Shown piece after piece: positions 18,220 through 26,228 of a stretch of 64,000 nt of DNA (its first letter is position 1; each line of letters starts with the position of its first letter). The notes under the pieces are model-generated. The model was given only the letters and a program-made list of their open reading frames with translations. It was not told the DNA's origin and ran no database searches. Origin of the DNA: Akkermansiaceae bacterium. GTDB taxonomy: Bacteria; Verrucomicrobiota; Verrucomicrobiia; Verrucomicrobiales; Akkermansiaceae. The stretch is taken from positions 682,001 through 746,000 of the forward strand of contig JAGYIT010000007.1 in NCBI GenBank assembly GCA_018402445.1, read 5' to 3'. A program made the translations under genes and the position numbers.

Positions 18220-20775
18220 TTAGATCGGCGCGATGCATTCCAAGTGCAAGACAGGAGTCCGCGCCTCGTTCGATTTCACAGGATCGAGCGTGAGCTGGAT
18301 CTGCCAATCATTGAAATCATCGGGGTCGATGAGGGTTTGGCGGATGGTGAGTCCGTCTTCGGAAATGTGGGTGTGGCGGGCATTGCGGGCTTCGGGATCG
18401 AGGCGGATGTGGTGGCGGACGTCGTGGTACGTGTTGAGCTGCTGGAGGAGGCGCTCGTTGGACCAAGGCTTGCCATCGCTGTCCTCGCGAGCGATGAGGC
18501 TGAGGGCGGCTTCGGTGTCGTAGCGGGAGAGCGCGGTGATCAATGTCAGCACGTGGTTGCGGAGGTGGCGGTGGAAAACTGGCTTGCGCTTGGTGTAGGG
18601 GATTGATGATTGAAGGTTGTTGATTGTGGATTGGGGGCTCTCTTCAATTTGAGATTTGAGATTTGAGATTTGAGATTTCCCGCTCATCGCCTGCCACTCG
18701 TCCAATAGGCTGGAGTCGGTGTGGCGGACGATGAGTTCTAAAAATGATTCGGCCTCGTGGAGGTGCTCGGTTTTGGCGTGGTCGGGGACGGTTTGGGCGA
18801 GGACTTTGTAAACCTCGCCGAGGTGGCGGAGCAGGACAGCTTCGGCGCGCTCAATCTTGTAGGTTTTCACGTAGTCCTCGAAGGACTGGTAGTTCTCGAT
18901 CATCTCGCGGGCGATCGTTTTCGGGCGGACGTTTTCGCTGCCGAGGTAGGGGTGGTGGAGTTTGAAGGCGTTGTAGGTGGTGTAGATGAACTCGGCGCCG
19001 GGCTTGGGGTGCTCGACTTGCTCTAACATTTCGATGCGTGCGTCGAACTCCATGCCCTCGTCCTTGAGGCGGGCCATGAGTTCGGATTTCAGGAGATCGA
19101 CCTGCTTGCGGAGGATGATTTCGGGGTTTTCCAGGATGGATTCGATGAGGGAGATGACGTTGAAAGCATAGTCCTCGGCTTCCTTGTCGAGCTGGGGAAT
19201 GGCGTCGAGCAGGTAGAGGCTGAGGGCGTGGTTGATGGAGAAATCCTCGGGCAGCGAGATATCGACGGCGACTTTCTGCGGGCCGGTGCGTTGGGCGGGC
19301 GGGATGATGTGGAGGATCTTCGCGCCGATGAGGCCGCGGAAGAGTTTGAAGGCGTGCTTTTTGAGGGCCTTCTTTTTGGAGGGAGCTTCGTGGCTGTCGT
19401 CGATGATCCGTTTCAATGCGGCGCAACCGTCCTCGTTGGTGCGGGAGAGGACGTTGAGGAGCGTGTGATGAAAGACGGAGAAACTGGAGACGAGCGGCTC
19501 GGGCGGGGCGGTCTGGAGTTTCGCGAAGGTCTGCTCGTCCCAGTGGACGAAGCCTTTTTCCGGCGGCTTGCGTTTCTCGAAAGACTTCTTCTTGTTCGCG
19601 GATGCTTTCGCGGCGAGGCGGAGGTTCTCGATGATGTGCGCGGGTGCCTGCGCGACGACGTAGCCGGTGGTGTCGAAGCCGCGTCGCCCGGCACGGCCGA
19701 CGATCTGGCGGAAATCGCGGACGGCGAGGATTTTGGTACCACGTCCATCGTACTTGCAGAGCGAGGTCAGCATGACGGTACGGATGGGGACGTTCACGCC
19801 GACGCCGAGGGTGTCGGTGCCGCAGACGACTTTGAGCAGGCCGCGGGCGGTGAGTTTCTCGACGAGTAACCGGTATTTCGGAAGCAGTCCGGCGTGGTGG
19901 ATGCCGATGCCGTGGCGGAGGATTTTCGAGAGTTCGCGGCCGTAGGGGGAGCGGAAATCGGCGTCGTCGAGGGCGCGGGCGATGGCTTGCTTTTCCTCCT
20001 TGGTGCAGAAGTTGGTGGAGAGCAGGTCGCGGGCGGTGTCGGCGCAGGCGTTCTGGGTGAAGTGGACGAGATAGATGGGCGCGCGGCCTTGCTCGTTGAG
20101 CTCCGCCACTTTTTCCTGGAGCTGGGTGGTGGAGTATTCGAATTCGAGAGGGACGGGGCGTTGGTCGGACTGGACAAGGGTGGTGGGCGCACCTGTTAGA
20201 TCGGTGAGTTGTTTCGAGAAAAACGAGGGATCGCCGAGGGTGGCGGACATCAGGAGGAAGCGGGCGCGCGGCAATGTTAGGAGCGGGATTTGCCAGGCGG
20301 TGCCACGAGAGTGGTCGGAGTAGTAGTGGAACTCGTCCATGATCACGTCGTCCACCGGGGCATGCTCCCCGTCGCGCAAGGCGATGTTTGCGAGGATTTC
20401 CGCAGTGCAGCAGATGACGGGCGCGTCGTGGTTGACGGTGGCGTCGCCAGTGATCATGCCGACGTTTTCCGGGCCGAGCGCGTGGCAGAGGGAGAGGAAT
20501 TTTTCGTTGGCGAGCGCCTTGATCGGGACGGTGTAGTAGGAGCGGCGGCCTTGGCAGAGGGACTTGAACTGGAGGGCGAGGGCCACCAGCGATTTCCCAG
20601 AACCCGTGGGGGTGTTGAGGATGACGTTGTTGCCGGCGAAGAGTTCGAGGATGGATTCCTCCTGGTGGTCGTAGGGTTCCGTGTTGGTGGAAGAGAGGTA
20701 TTCGAGGAAAACGTTGAGGATCTCGTCCGGGGTGGGTTTTCCGGGGAGATTTTCTCGGCTGAGCGGGGTGGACAT
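18220..20775 (-). CDS. Ski2-like DExH-box helicase with low-complexity insertion
   Basis: 851 residues. Motif I is NTPTGSGKS (55-62), Ia PIKALANEK, motif II DEFHYY (~147, a DExH variant), motif III LMSATLGD, motif V GTDTLGVGVNVPIRTV and motif VI QIVGRAGRRGFDT (~360). This is the Ski2-like superfamily 2 layout, close to the bacterial DUF3516-type helicases; the substrate (RNA or DNA) is not known. The C-terminal third is helical. At residues ~700-725 a repeat-encoded stretch (GKSQISNLKSQ... then PQSTINNLQSSIP) interrupts the helical domain in frame; it corresponds to the heptamer repeat at 18601-18678. The gene stands alone. The next gene upstream is an antitoxin remnant. Confidence 0.9.
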   Translation of the reverse strand: MSTPLSRENLPGKPTPDEILNVFLEYLSSTNTEPYDHQEESILELFAGNNVILNTPTGSGKSLVALALQFKSLCQGRRSYYTVPIKALANEKFLSLCHALGPENVGMITGDATVNHDAPVICCTAEILANIALRDGEHAPVDDVIMDEFHYYSDHSRGTAWQIPLLTLPRARFLLMSATLGDPSFFSKQLTDLTGAPTTLVQSDQRPVPLEFEYSTTQLQEKVAELNEQGRAPIYLVHFTQNACADTARDLLSTNFCTKEEKQAIARALDDADFRSPYGRELSKILRHGIGIHHAGLLPKYRLLVEKLTARGLLKVVCGTDTLGVGVNVPIRTVMLTSLCKYDGRGTKILAVRDFRQIVGRAGRRGFDTTGYVVAQAPAHIIENLRLAAKASANKKKSFEKRKPPEKGFVHWDEQTFAKLQTAPPEPLVSSFSVFHHTLLNVLSRTNEDGCAALKRIIDDSHEAPSKKKALKKHAFKLFRGLIGAKILHIIPPAQRTGPQKVAVDISLPEDFSINHALSLYLLDAIPQLDKEAEDYAFNVISLIESILENPEIILRKQVDLLKSELMARLKDEGMEFDARIEMLEQVEHPKPGAEFIYTTYNAFKLHHPYLGSENVRPKTIAREMIENYQSFEDYVKTYKIERAEAVLLRHLGEVYKVLAQTVPDHAKTEHLHEAESFLELIVRHTDSSLLDEWQAMSGKSQISNLKSQIEESPQSTINNLQSSIPYTKRKPVFHRHLRNHVLTLITALSRYDTEAALSLIAREDSDGKPWSNERLLQQLNTYHDVRHHIRLDPEARNARHTHISEDGLTIRQTLIDPDDFNDWQIQLTLDPVKSNEARTPVLHLECIAPI
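18601..18678. repeat. Heptamer repeat inside the helicase gene
   Basis: There are two parts: GATTGATGATTG...TTGATTGTGGATT (18601-18632), and four GAGATTT heptamers with flanks (18648-18678). Both stay in frame on the minus strand. The 7-bp unit length matches the array at 15471-15560. Confidence 0.88.
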
Positions 20776-20883
20776 GCGCGGAAGGGTGGAGGCGGGCGTT
20801 TACTTCGAGTGGAGGGTTTCAAAACACAGTCTGTAGGACGGCAGTGAAGAAGTTCTTAGATTCAATTTCCGCCATATCATCTT

Positions 20884-21067
20884 TCACGCAGCGCAAGGTT
20901 GCACTTCCTTGCGGATGGCTTCTCCTTTTTCGCGGTCGGCGCGCATGAATTCGTAGTCGAGTTGGAGGTTCATCCACATTCCGGGGGTGATGCCGAAGAA
21001 GGCGCTTAGGCGCAGATCGTATTCGGGGGTGCAGCGGCGTTTGCCTTGTTTCATCTGGGTGAGATGG
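20884..21067 (-). pseudogene. HigA-type antitoxin remnant (3' part)
   Basis: About 60 residues (TQMKQGKRRCTPEYDLRLS..., AFFGITPGMWMNLQLDYEFMRA) match the C-terminal half of HigA-family XRE antitoxins: GKR-x-TP, ALRL-like helix, FFG-x-TPxxWxNLQ-x-x-Y. The N-terminal helix-turn-helix half is missing. The homology stops where the RAYT element begins (21068), so the element or an associated deletion removed the 5' part. No toxin gene is adjacent. A partial protein could start at the ATG at 21054 but would lack DNA binding. Confidence 0.7.
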
Positions 21068-22224
21068 AAATGGGGGTCAGTGTGCAAATCTTGACAAAAA
21101 TGTCCGTCACGTTTGCGCATCCCAAGCCTCCTTGAGAAGGTTCTGCAATTCCATAGGCAGCTTTGCATTTGCTCTCGCTCGATCAAACCGGCGCAGTTGC
21201 TGGCTCACATTCGCCGCGCTGCGCATCGACAGTTTTTCGGCAATCCACTCCTGCGAAACCGTCGTCTGTTTCCAAAGCAGCTCAGCGAGGGCCAGCTTCC
21301 GCAGATCAGATCCTTTCAAAGCGGAGAGATCCTTTGCCATCAGTCCCGCCGCTTTCAGGCCATCAGCCAGCCAGCGCTTCGCTTGTTCCTCACCGTGCGC
21401 CGCCACCTGCGGGGTCTTCCGATAGGCTCGCGATGATCTCTTGCGCTCCTTCATCAGCTTTTCCGAAAGCTTGCGCAGCTTCCCGGCGAACTCTTGGCTT
21501 CCCCAATACCAACCGCGCCGCAAATGGCTGCACCGGACATCCACATCCTCTTGAACCACCGGCATCCCACACGTCTTGATCTCCTCCTCCACCGCGCGGC
21601 GGTCCAGGCGCTCCACCATCCGCCGCCGTCCGGCCACCGTGTCCGGCAGATCGAAGCGCATCAATCCCTCCTCCGCAGCCAGCCATTTCGGACGCTTTCC
21701 GGGTGGCAAGGCCCAGCCGCCCGCCACGCTGCTCCATGGATAGTCCAGTACGCTTTGGCCCTTCTTTGGCACGACCAATCGCGCCCGGACCGGATTGAGG
21801 TGGATATAGTCAACGAGCGTCCGGTAGTGATAGAAGTCGGCTCCCTCCACCAGCACCGCCTTGTAGCGGTCGCCAAACAGTCGGCCCCATGCCATGTGCC
21901 GGACGTTGTAGCGGCGGGTGACGGTGTTCTGCAACCAGCTCATTCCGGCGACCAGGTTGGCCTCGGGCGTTTGGATGAAAAGGTGATAGTGATTGCCCAT
22001 CAGCACCCAGGCATGAACCCGCCAGCCGGTCATCGCGCAGGCCTCGGACAGGGTGGCGAGGAAAAACCGGCGGTCGTCGTCGTCATGGAAAATCGTCTCA
22101 CGCCGGTTGCCACGCGCCATCACGTGGTAAAAAGCGCCGGGAAATTCGATACGCAGGCTCCGTGGCATGCTGCAAGGATAGGACAAAGATAAATTTTGTC
22201 AATATTTGCACACTGACCCCATTT
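21068..22224. mobile_element. RAYT-type element with terminal inverted repeats
   Basis: The ends are imperfect inverted repeats of about 34 bp: 21068-21101 (begins AAATGGGGGTCAGTGTGCAA) and 22191-22224 (reverse complement begins AAATGGGGTCAGTGTGCAAA). They differ at about three positions. The transposase gene fills the interior. Beyond the right end, AATGGGGTCA is repeated directly around 22232-22244. The flanks belong to two different broken antitoxin genes. Confidence 0.75.
21107..22168 (-). CDS. REP-associated tyrosine transposase (Y1/HUH family)
   Basis: 353 residues from ATG at 22168 (MPRSLRIEFPGAFYHVMARG). The N-terminal domain has the Y1_Tnp hallmarks: YHVMARGNRRETIF, the HUH motif in GNHYHLFIQT, and the Tyr-bearing helix in NTVTRRYNVRHMAWGRLFG, followed by DYIHLNPVRARLV. 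The C-terminal ~140 residues form an extra helical region with a possible HTH (VSQEWIAEKLSMRSAANVSQQ), seen in longer RAYTs. Such enzymes nick single-stranded REP hairpins and are domesticated in many genomes. The REP-like hairpins of this window (11759, 41332) do not resemble this element's own ends, so a link between them is unproven. An earlier TTG at 22186 is possible but less likely. Confidence 0.9.
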   Translation of the reverse strand: MPRSLRIEFPGAFYHVMARGNRRETIFHDDDDRRFFLATLSEACAMTGWRVHAWVLMGNHYHLFIQTPEANLVAGMSWLQNTVTRRYNVRHMAWGRLFGDRYKAVLVEGADFYHYRTLVDYIHLNPVRARLVVPKKGQSVLDYPWSSVAGGWALPPGKRPKWLAAEEGLMRFDLPDTVAGRRRMVERLDRRAVEEEIKTCGMPVVQEDVDVRCSHLRRGWYWGSQEFAGKLRKLSEKLMKERKRSSRAYRKTPQVAAHGEEQAKRWLADGLKAAGLMAKDLSALKGSDLRKLALAELLWKQTTVSQEWIAEKLSMRSAANVSQQLRRFDRARANAKLPMELQNLLKEAWDAQT

Positions 22225-22246
22225 TTTCATTTTTTTGACCCCATTT

Positions 22247-22332
22247 TTTTGGATCCGCTTTTGGAGGCCGATGCGGTTGGCGATCGCGGCTGGGATGGTG
22301 ATTTGGTTTTTTCCTGTGACTGTGGTGATCAT
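22247..22332 (-). pseudogene. SpoVT/AbrB-type antitoxin fragment (5' part)
   Basis: The minus strand from ATG at 22332 reads MITTVTGKNQITIPAAIANR then IGLQKRI, a close match to the N-terminal swapped-hairpin domain of AbrB/MazE-like antitoxins (K-x-Q-I-T-I-P). After about 27 residues it runs into low-complexity AT-rich sequence at the RAYT end. The rest of the antitoxin and its toxin are missing. Confidence 0.65.
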
Positions 22333-22401
22333 GGGGATGAGTGTATTCCTTGAATGCTTTTATTTCGAGGATCGTTTCGCGGGCGGATGCGCTGGGGAAA
22401 T

Positions 22402-22452
22402 GTTGGGACAGGATGTCCCAACGACGGACTGGGACTGCAAGTCCCAGCTACG
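22402..22452. repeat. Two-hairpin intergenic repeat, copy B
   Basis: Reverse-oriented copy of the element at 1473-1523. Hairpins are GTTGGGACAGGATGTCCCAAC (shown 21 bases apart as GTTGGGACA / TGTCCCAAC) and CTGGGACTGCAAGTCCCAG. It lies 50 bp before the hrpA start. Confidence 0.8.
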
Positions 22453-22669
22453 ATACAGAGTCCCGGCTTGCGCGGCGAGAGTTCACGGGGAGAATCCCGG
22501 CGATGAGTTTTTCGGGGAGGTGGAATTATCCGGGTGAGTTGCCGGTGGTGGAGAGGCGGGAGGAGATCATCGCTGCGATCCGGGAGAATCAGGTGGTGGT
22601 GGTGGTTTCCGATACGGGGAGCGGGAAGACGACGCAGTTGCCGAAGATGGTGGCGGAGGCTTTGGAAGA

Positions 22670-22703
22670 TTCAAATTTCAAATCTCAACATTCAAGGAAG
22701 AGG
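22670..22703. repeat. In-frame AT-rich repeat in hrpA (1)
   Basis: TTCAAATTTCAAATCTCAAC plus ATTCAAGGAAGAGG encodes SNFKSQHSRKR between the Walker A helix and motif Ia, at a place where other HrpA proteins have no such segment. Confidence 0.75.
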
Positions 22704-23068
22704 CTGATCGGATGCACTCAACCGCGGCGGATTGCAGCGGTGAGTGTGGCGAAGCGGGTGGCGGAGGAATTGGCGGTGCCGTTGGGCGGGTTCGTGGGGT
22801 ATCAGGTTAGGTTTGATGACAAGACTTCGCGGGAGACACGGATCAAGTTCATGACGGACGGCATCTTGCTGGCGGAGACGCAGGGGGATGCGGGCTTGGC
22901 GAAGTATGACGCGCTGATTCTCGATGAGGCGCATGAGAGATCTCTGAATATCGATTTCCTGCTGGGTTATCTGAAGCGGCTATTGGAAAAGCGGCCGGAT
23001 CTGAGGGTAGTGATTTCTTCTGCGACTTTGGATGCCGGTGCTTTCGCCGCGTTCTTCGAACGAACTCC

Positions 23069-23105
23069 TCAATCCTCAATCGACAATCATCAATCAACAA
23101 TCCTC
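23069..23105. repeat. In-frame AT-rich repeat in hrpA (2)
   Basis: CAATCCTCAATCGACAATCA then TCAATCAACAATC encodes TPQSSIDNHQSTIL, following motif III. It is the same style as the repeats at 18601 and 52983. Confidence 0.75.
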
Positions 23106-24165
23106 AGGGTGCCGGTGATCGAGGCTCCGGGGCGGATGTTTCCGGTGGCGGAGTTTTTTCTGCCGGGCAAGGACGACGAGGAATTGGCGTCGCTGGTCGC
23201 GCGGGGGATGGATCAGCTCAATGACATCGATCCGATGGGCGACACGCTCATTTTCCTGCCGGGCGAGCGCGAGATCCGCGAGTGTGCGGATGCGCTGGAG
23301 GGTCGGCGCTATAAAAACACGGAAGTGCTGCCGCTGTTCGCGCGGCTGGGCATGGCGGATCAGCAGCGGGTGTTCGAGCCGGGGCGGCTGCGGCGAATCG
23401 TGCTGGCGACGAACGTGGCGGAAACGAGCCTGACCATCCCGCGCATCGCTTGCGTGCTGGACAGCGGGCTGGCACGGGTGAGCCGGTGGAATGCGGCGAA
23501 GGGCGTGCAGCGCTTACAAGTGGAGCCGGTGAGCCAGGCGAGCGCGAGGCAGCGGAAAGGGCGTTGCGGGCGGGTGCGGGACGGGGTTTGCCTGCGGCTT
23601 TATGCGGAGGAGGATTTGCTGGATCGGCCGGATTTCACGGAGCCGGAGATACGCCGCAGCTCGTTGGCGGGCGTGATCCTGCGGATGAAATCGTTGGGGC
23701 TGCCGGAGATTTCCGAGTTCCCGTTTCTCGATCCGCCGAATCCGAAAGCGGTGGCGGAGGGATACCGGACGCTGCGCGAGGTCGGCGCGTTGGACAAGGA
23801 GAGGGAGCTGACGGAGATCGGCGAGGAGCTGGCGCGGCTGCCGGTGGACCCGCGCATGGGGCGGATGTTGATCGAGGCGCACCATGAGAAATGCGTAGAG
23901 GAGGTGACGGTGATCGTGGCCGCGCTGGAGACCACCGATCCGCGCGAGCGCCCGGCGGAGAAGAAGCGCGAGGCGGATGCCGCGCATGCGAAGTGGAATG
24001 ATCCGGATAGCGATTTCATGGCGATCCTGAACCTGTGGCGCGACGTTTCAAACTACTATGATGGCCGTAGGTGGAAGTGGAACCAGCTCCGGAAATTCTG
24101 CGGCGCGAATTTTCTGAATGCGAAGCGGGTGACGGAGTGGGGGAATGTGATCGAGGAGCTTGCGG

Positions 24166-24203
24166 AAATTTCAACTTTCAAAATTCAAATTTCAAGGAAG
24201 AGG
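24166..24203. repeat. In-frame AT-rich repeat in hrpA (3)
   Basis: AAATTTCAACTTTCAAAATT then CAAATTTCAAGGAAGAGG encodes STFKIQISRKR, about 60 bp before the frameshift. Confidence 0.75.
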
Positions 24204-26228
24204 GAAGACCCTGATTATGGGGCTTTGCATCGTTCTTTGCTCGCAGGGGCGCCGCGGCAGATTCGGGCTGTGGGATAAGGAGAACAAGGCTTACCGGAGC
24301 GCGGCGGGTGGATTTTTCGCGGTGTTTCCGGGTTCATGTTTGTTTTCGCTGAAAAAGCGTAACGAGTGGGTGATGGGGTTGGAGATGGTGGAGACCAGCC
24401 GGCTATGGGCGCGGCGGGTGGCGCGGATCGAGCCGGAGTGGGTGGAGATCGTGGCACCGCACCTTTGCCGAAGCCGTTATGGCGAGGCGTATTGGGACGA
24501 GAAACAGGGCGCGGTCTATGGCAAGGAGACGGTGATCTGCGGCGGGCTGCATGTGGTCGAAGGGCGGCGCGTGCATTACGGCCGGGTGGACAAGAAGGCG
24601 GCGCACGAGGTTTTCCTGCGGGAGGGAATCCTGGGCGGCGGGTTACGGAGGAAGACGCGTTTCCTGGATCACATGGAGGCGATGCGGGAGGAGATCAAGG
24701 GATTGGAGGACAAGCTCCGGAGGCCGGGGATGCTGTGGAGCGAGGACGCGGTGGTGAGGTTTTTCGGCAGCCGCATCCCGCTGGAGATCAGCACGGCGGC
24801 GGCGTTCCACAAGTGGCGCGAGGCGCACGAGGATTCGCTGATGCTTGGGATGGCGGATGTGGTCTGGGAGGAGCTGAAAGGGCTGGAGTTTTTTCCCGAC
24901 ACCCTGCGTCACGAGGGCGAGGAGTATCCGGTCTATTACCATTGCGCGCCCGGCGAGCGCGACGATGGCGTGACGATCGGCGTGCATGTGGATCAATTGC
25001 CGGTGTTACCCGCGTGGCTGCCTGGGTGGGGGATCGATGGGAATTTGGAAGAGCGGGTGGAGCTGTTGCTGCGCGGCTTGCCGAAGGATTACCGGAAAGC
25101 CTGCCAACCTATCGGCGATGTGGCGCGGGGCTTCGCGGAGTTGTGGATGGGTGCGCCGAAGGAGACGTCCATCGAGCGGGCCATCGCGGGATATGTTTCG
25201 GAAAGGACGGGCGCGATGGTGCCGGTGAGCGAGTTCGATTTCGGGAAATTTCCCGAGCATTTGATGACGAAAATCTGGGTGTGCGATGACGAGGGGGATG
25301 AGTTGGCGATGGGCATGGATGTGGCGGAGCTGAAACTGCGGCTCGCCGATCGGATGAAGGCGCGCTTCGAGGCCGCGGCGACGGCGGATGTGGAGCGCCG
25401 CGGCATGAGCCGCTGGGATGGCGAGAGCCTGCCGGAAGAGGTGATGACGGCAGGCGGGCCGACATTTCCGGCCTTGGTGGACGAGGGGAAAACGGTGGGC
25501 GTGCGGGCTTTCACGATTCTGCAGGAAGCGCGCGAATCGCATCGCGCGGGCGGGGCGCGGCTGATGGTCTTGGCGGCGGAGCGGGAGGTGGATTATCTGC
25601 GGAAAAAGTTCCCGATGGGGCTGCTGGCGAAGGTGGAGCTGGGGAGGATGGGCATCGAGATCGAGGATTTGATTCTTCTAACAGCTGAGGGCGTGGCGGG
25701 CGGAGATTTCCCGAGAAGCCCCGAGGCGTTCGCGAAGCTCAACGAAACTTCGCGCGGACGCTGGCATGAGGCGGCTGTAAAAATCGGGGCGGCGCTCGAT
25801 GGAATCATGGAAGCTGTTAGAGAAGTGCGGGAGTGGATCGCGGCGCATGAGAAAGACCGCAACCACGGCGAGATCGCCGCCGACCTCGAGGACGAGCTTA
25901 TGTGGCTTTTCCGTGCGAAATGGGCATGGCGGGCGGGCTACGAGAGGCTCATCGATTACCCGAGGCGGCTGCGCGCGATCCGCTCGCGGCTGGGTCGGGT
26001 GAAGTCGCTGCCTTTGGTGAAGGATCTGGAGAAAATGGATCTCGTCTGCCATCATTGGCAGGGCTGGTTCACGGAATGGATGGCCGCGCCGGAGGATGCG
26101 CGGCTTTGGGACGCGGGCTGGCTACTGGAGGAATGGCGCGTGCAAACCTTCGCCCCCGATGTGGAGGTGAAGGGAAAGGTTTCAGAAAAACGGGTGGCAG
26201 CGGCGCTGGAGAAGAGGCTTTAGGGATG

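Larger units (their letters stand above)
22503..26223 (+). pseudogene. hrpA: HrpA-like ATP-dependent helicase, frameshifted
   Basis: One gene of ~1239 codons in two frames. The start is ATG at 22503 (MSFSGRWNYPGELPVVERRE). Part 1 has Walker A SDTGSGKTTQLP (~38), GCTQPRRIAAVSVA, DEAHERSLNIDFLLGYL (~140), SSATLDAG, TNVAETSLTIP and QRKGRCGRVRDG (~349), the DEAH/RHA helicase set. Part 2 starts in FGLWDKENKAYRSAAGGFF and covers the long HrpA-specific C-terminus to 26223. Removing one base near 24264 joins 'LLAGAPRQI' directly to 'GLWDKENK', as in intact HrpA. The length after repair is near E. coli HrpA (1300). Three AT-rich repeat insertions (22670, 23069, 24166) lie in part 1 and are in frame. 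HrpA homologues act on RNA; E. coli HrpA has been tied to ribosome rescue. Confidence 0.85.
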
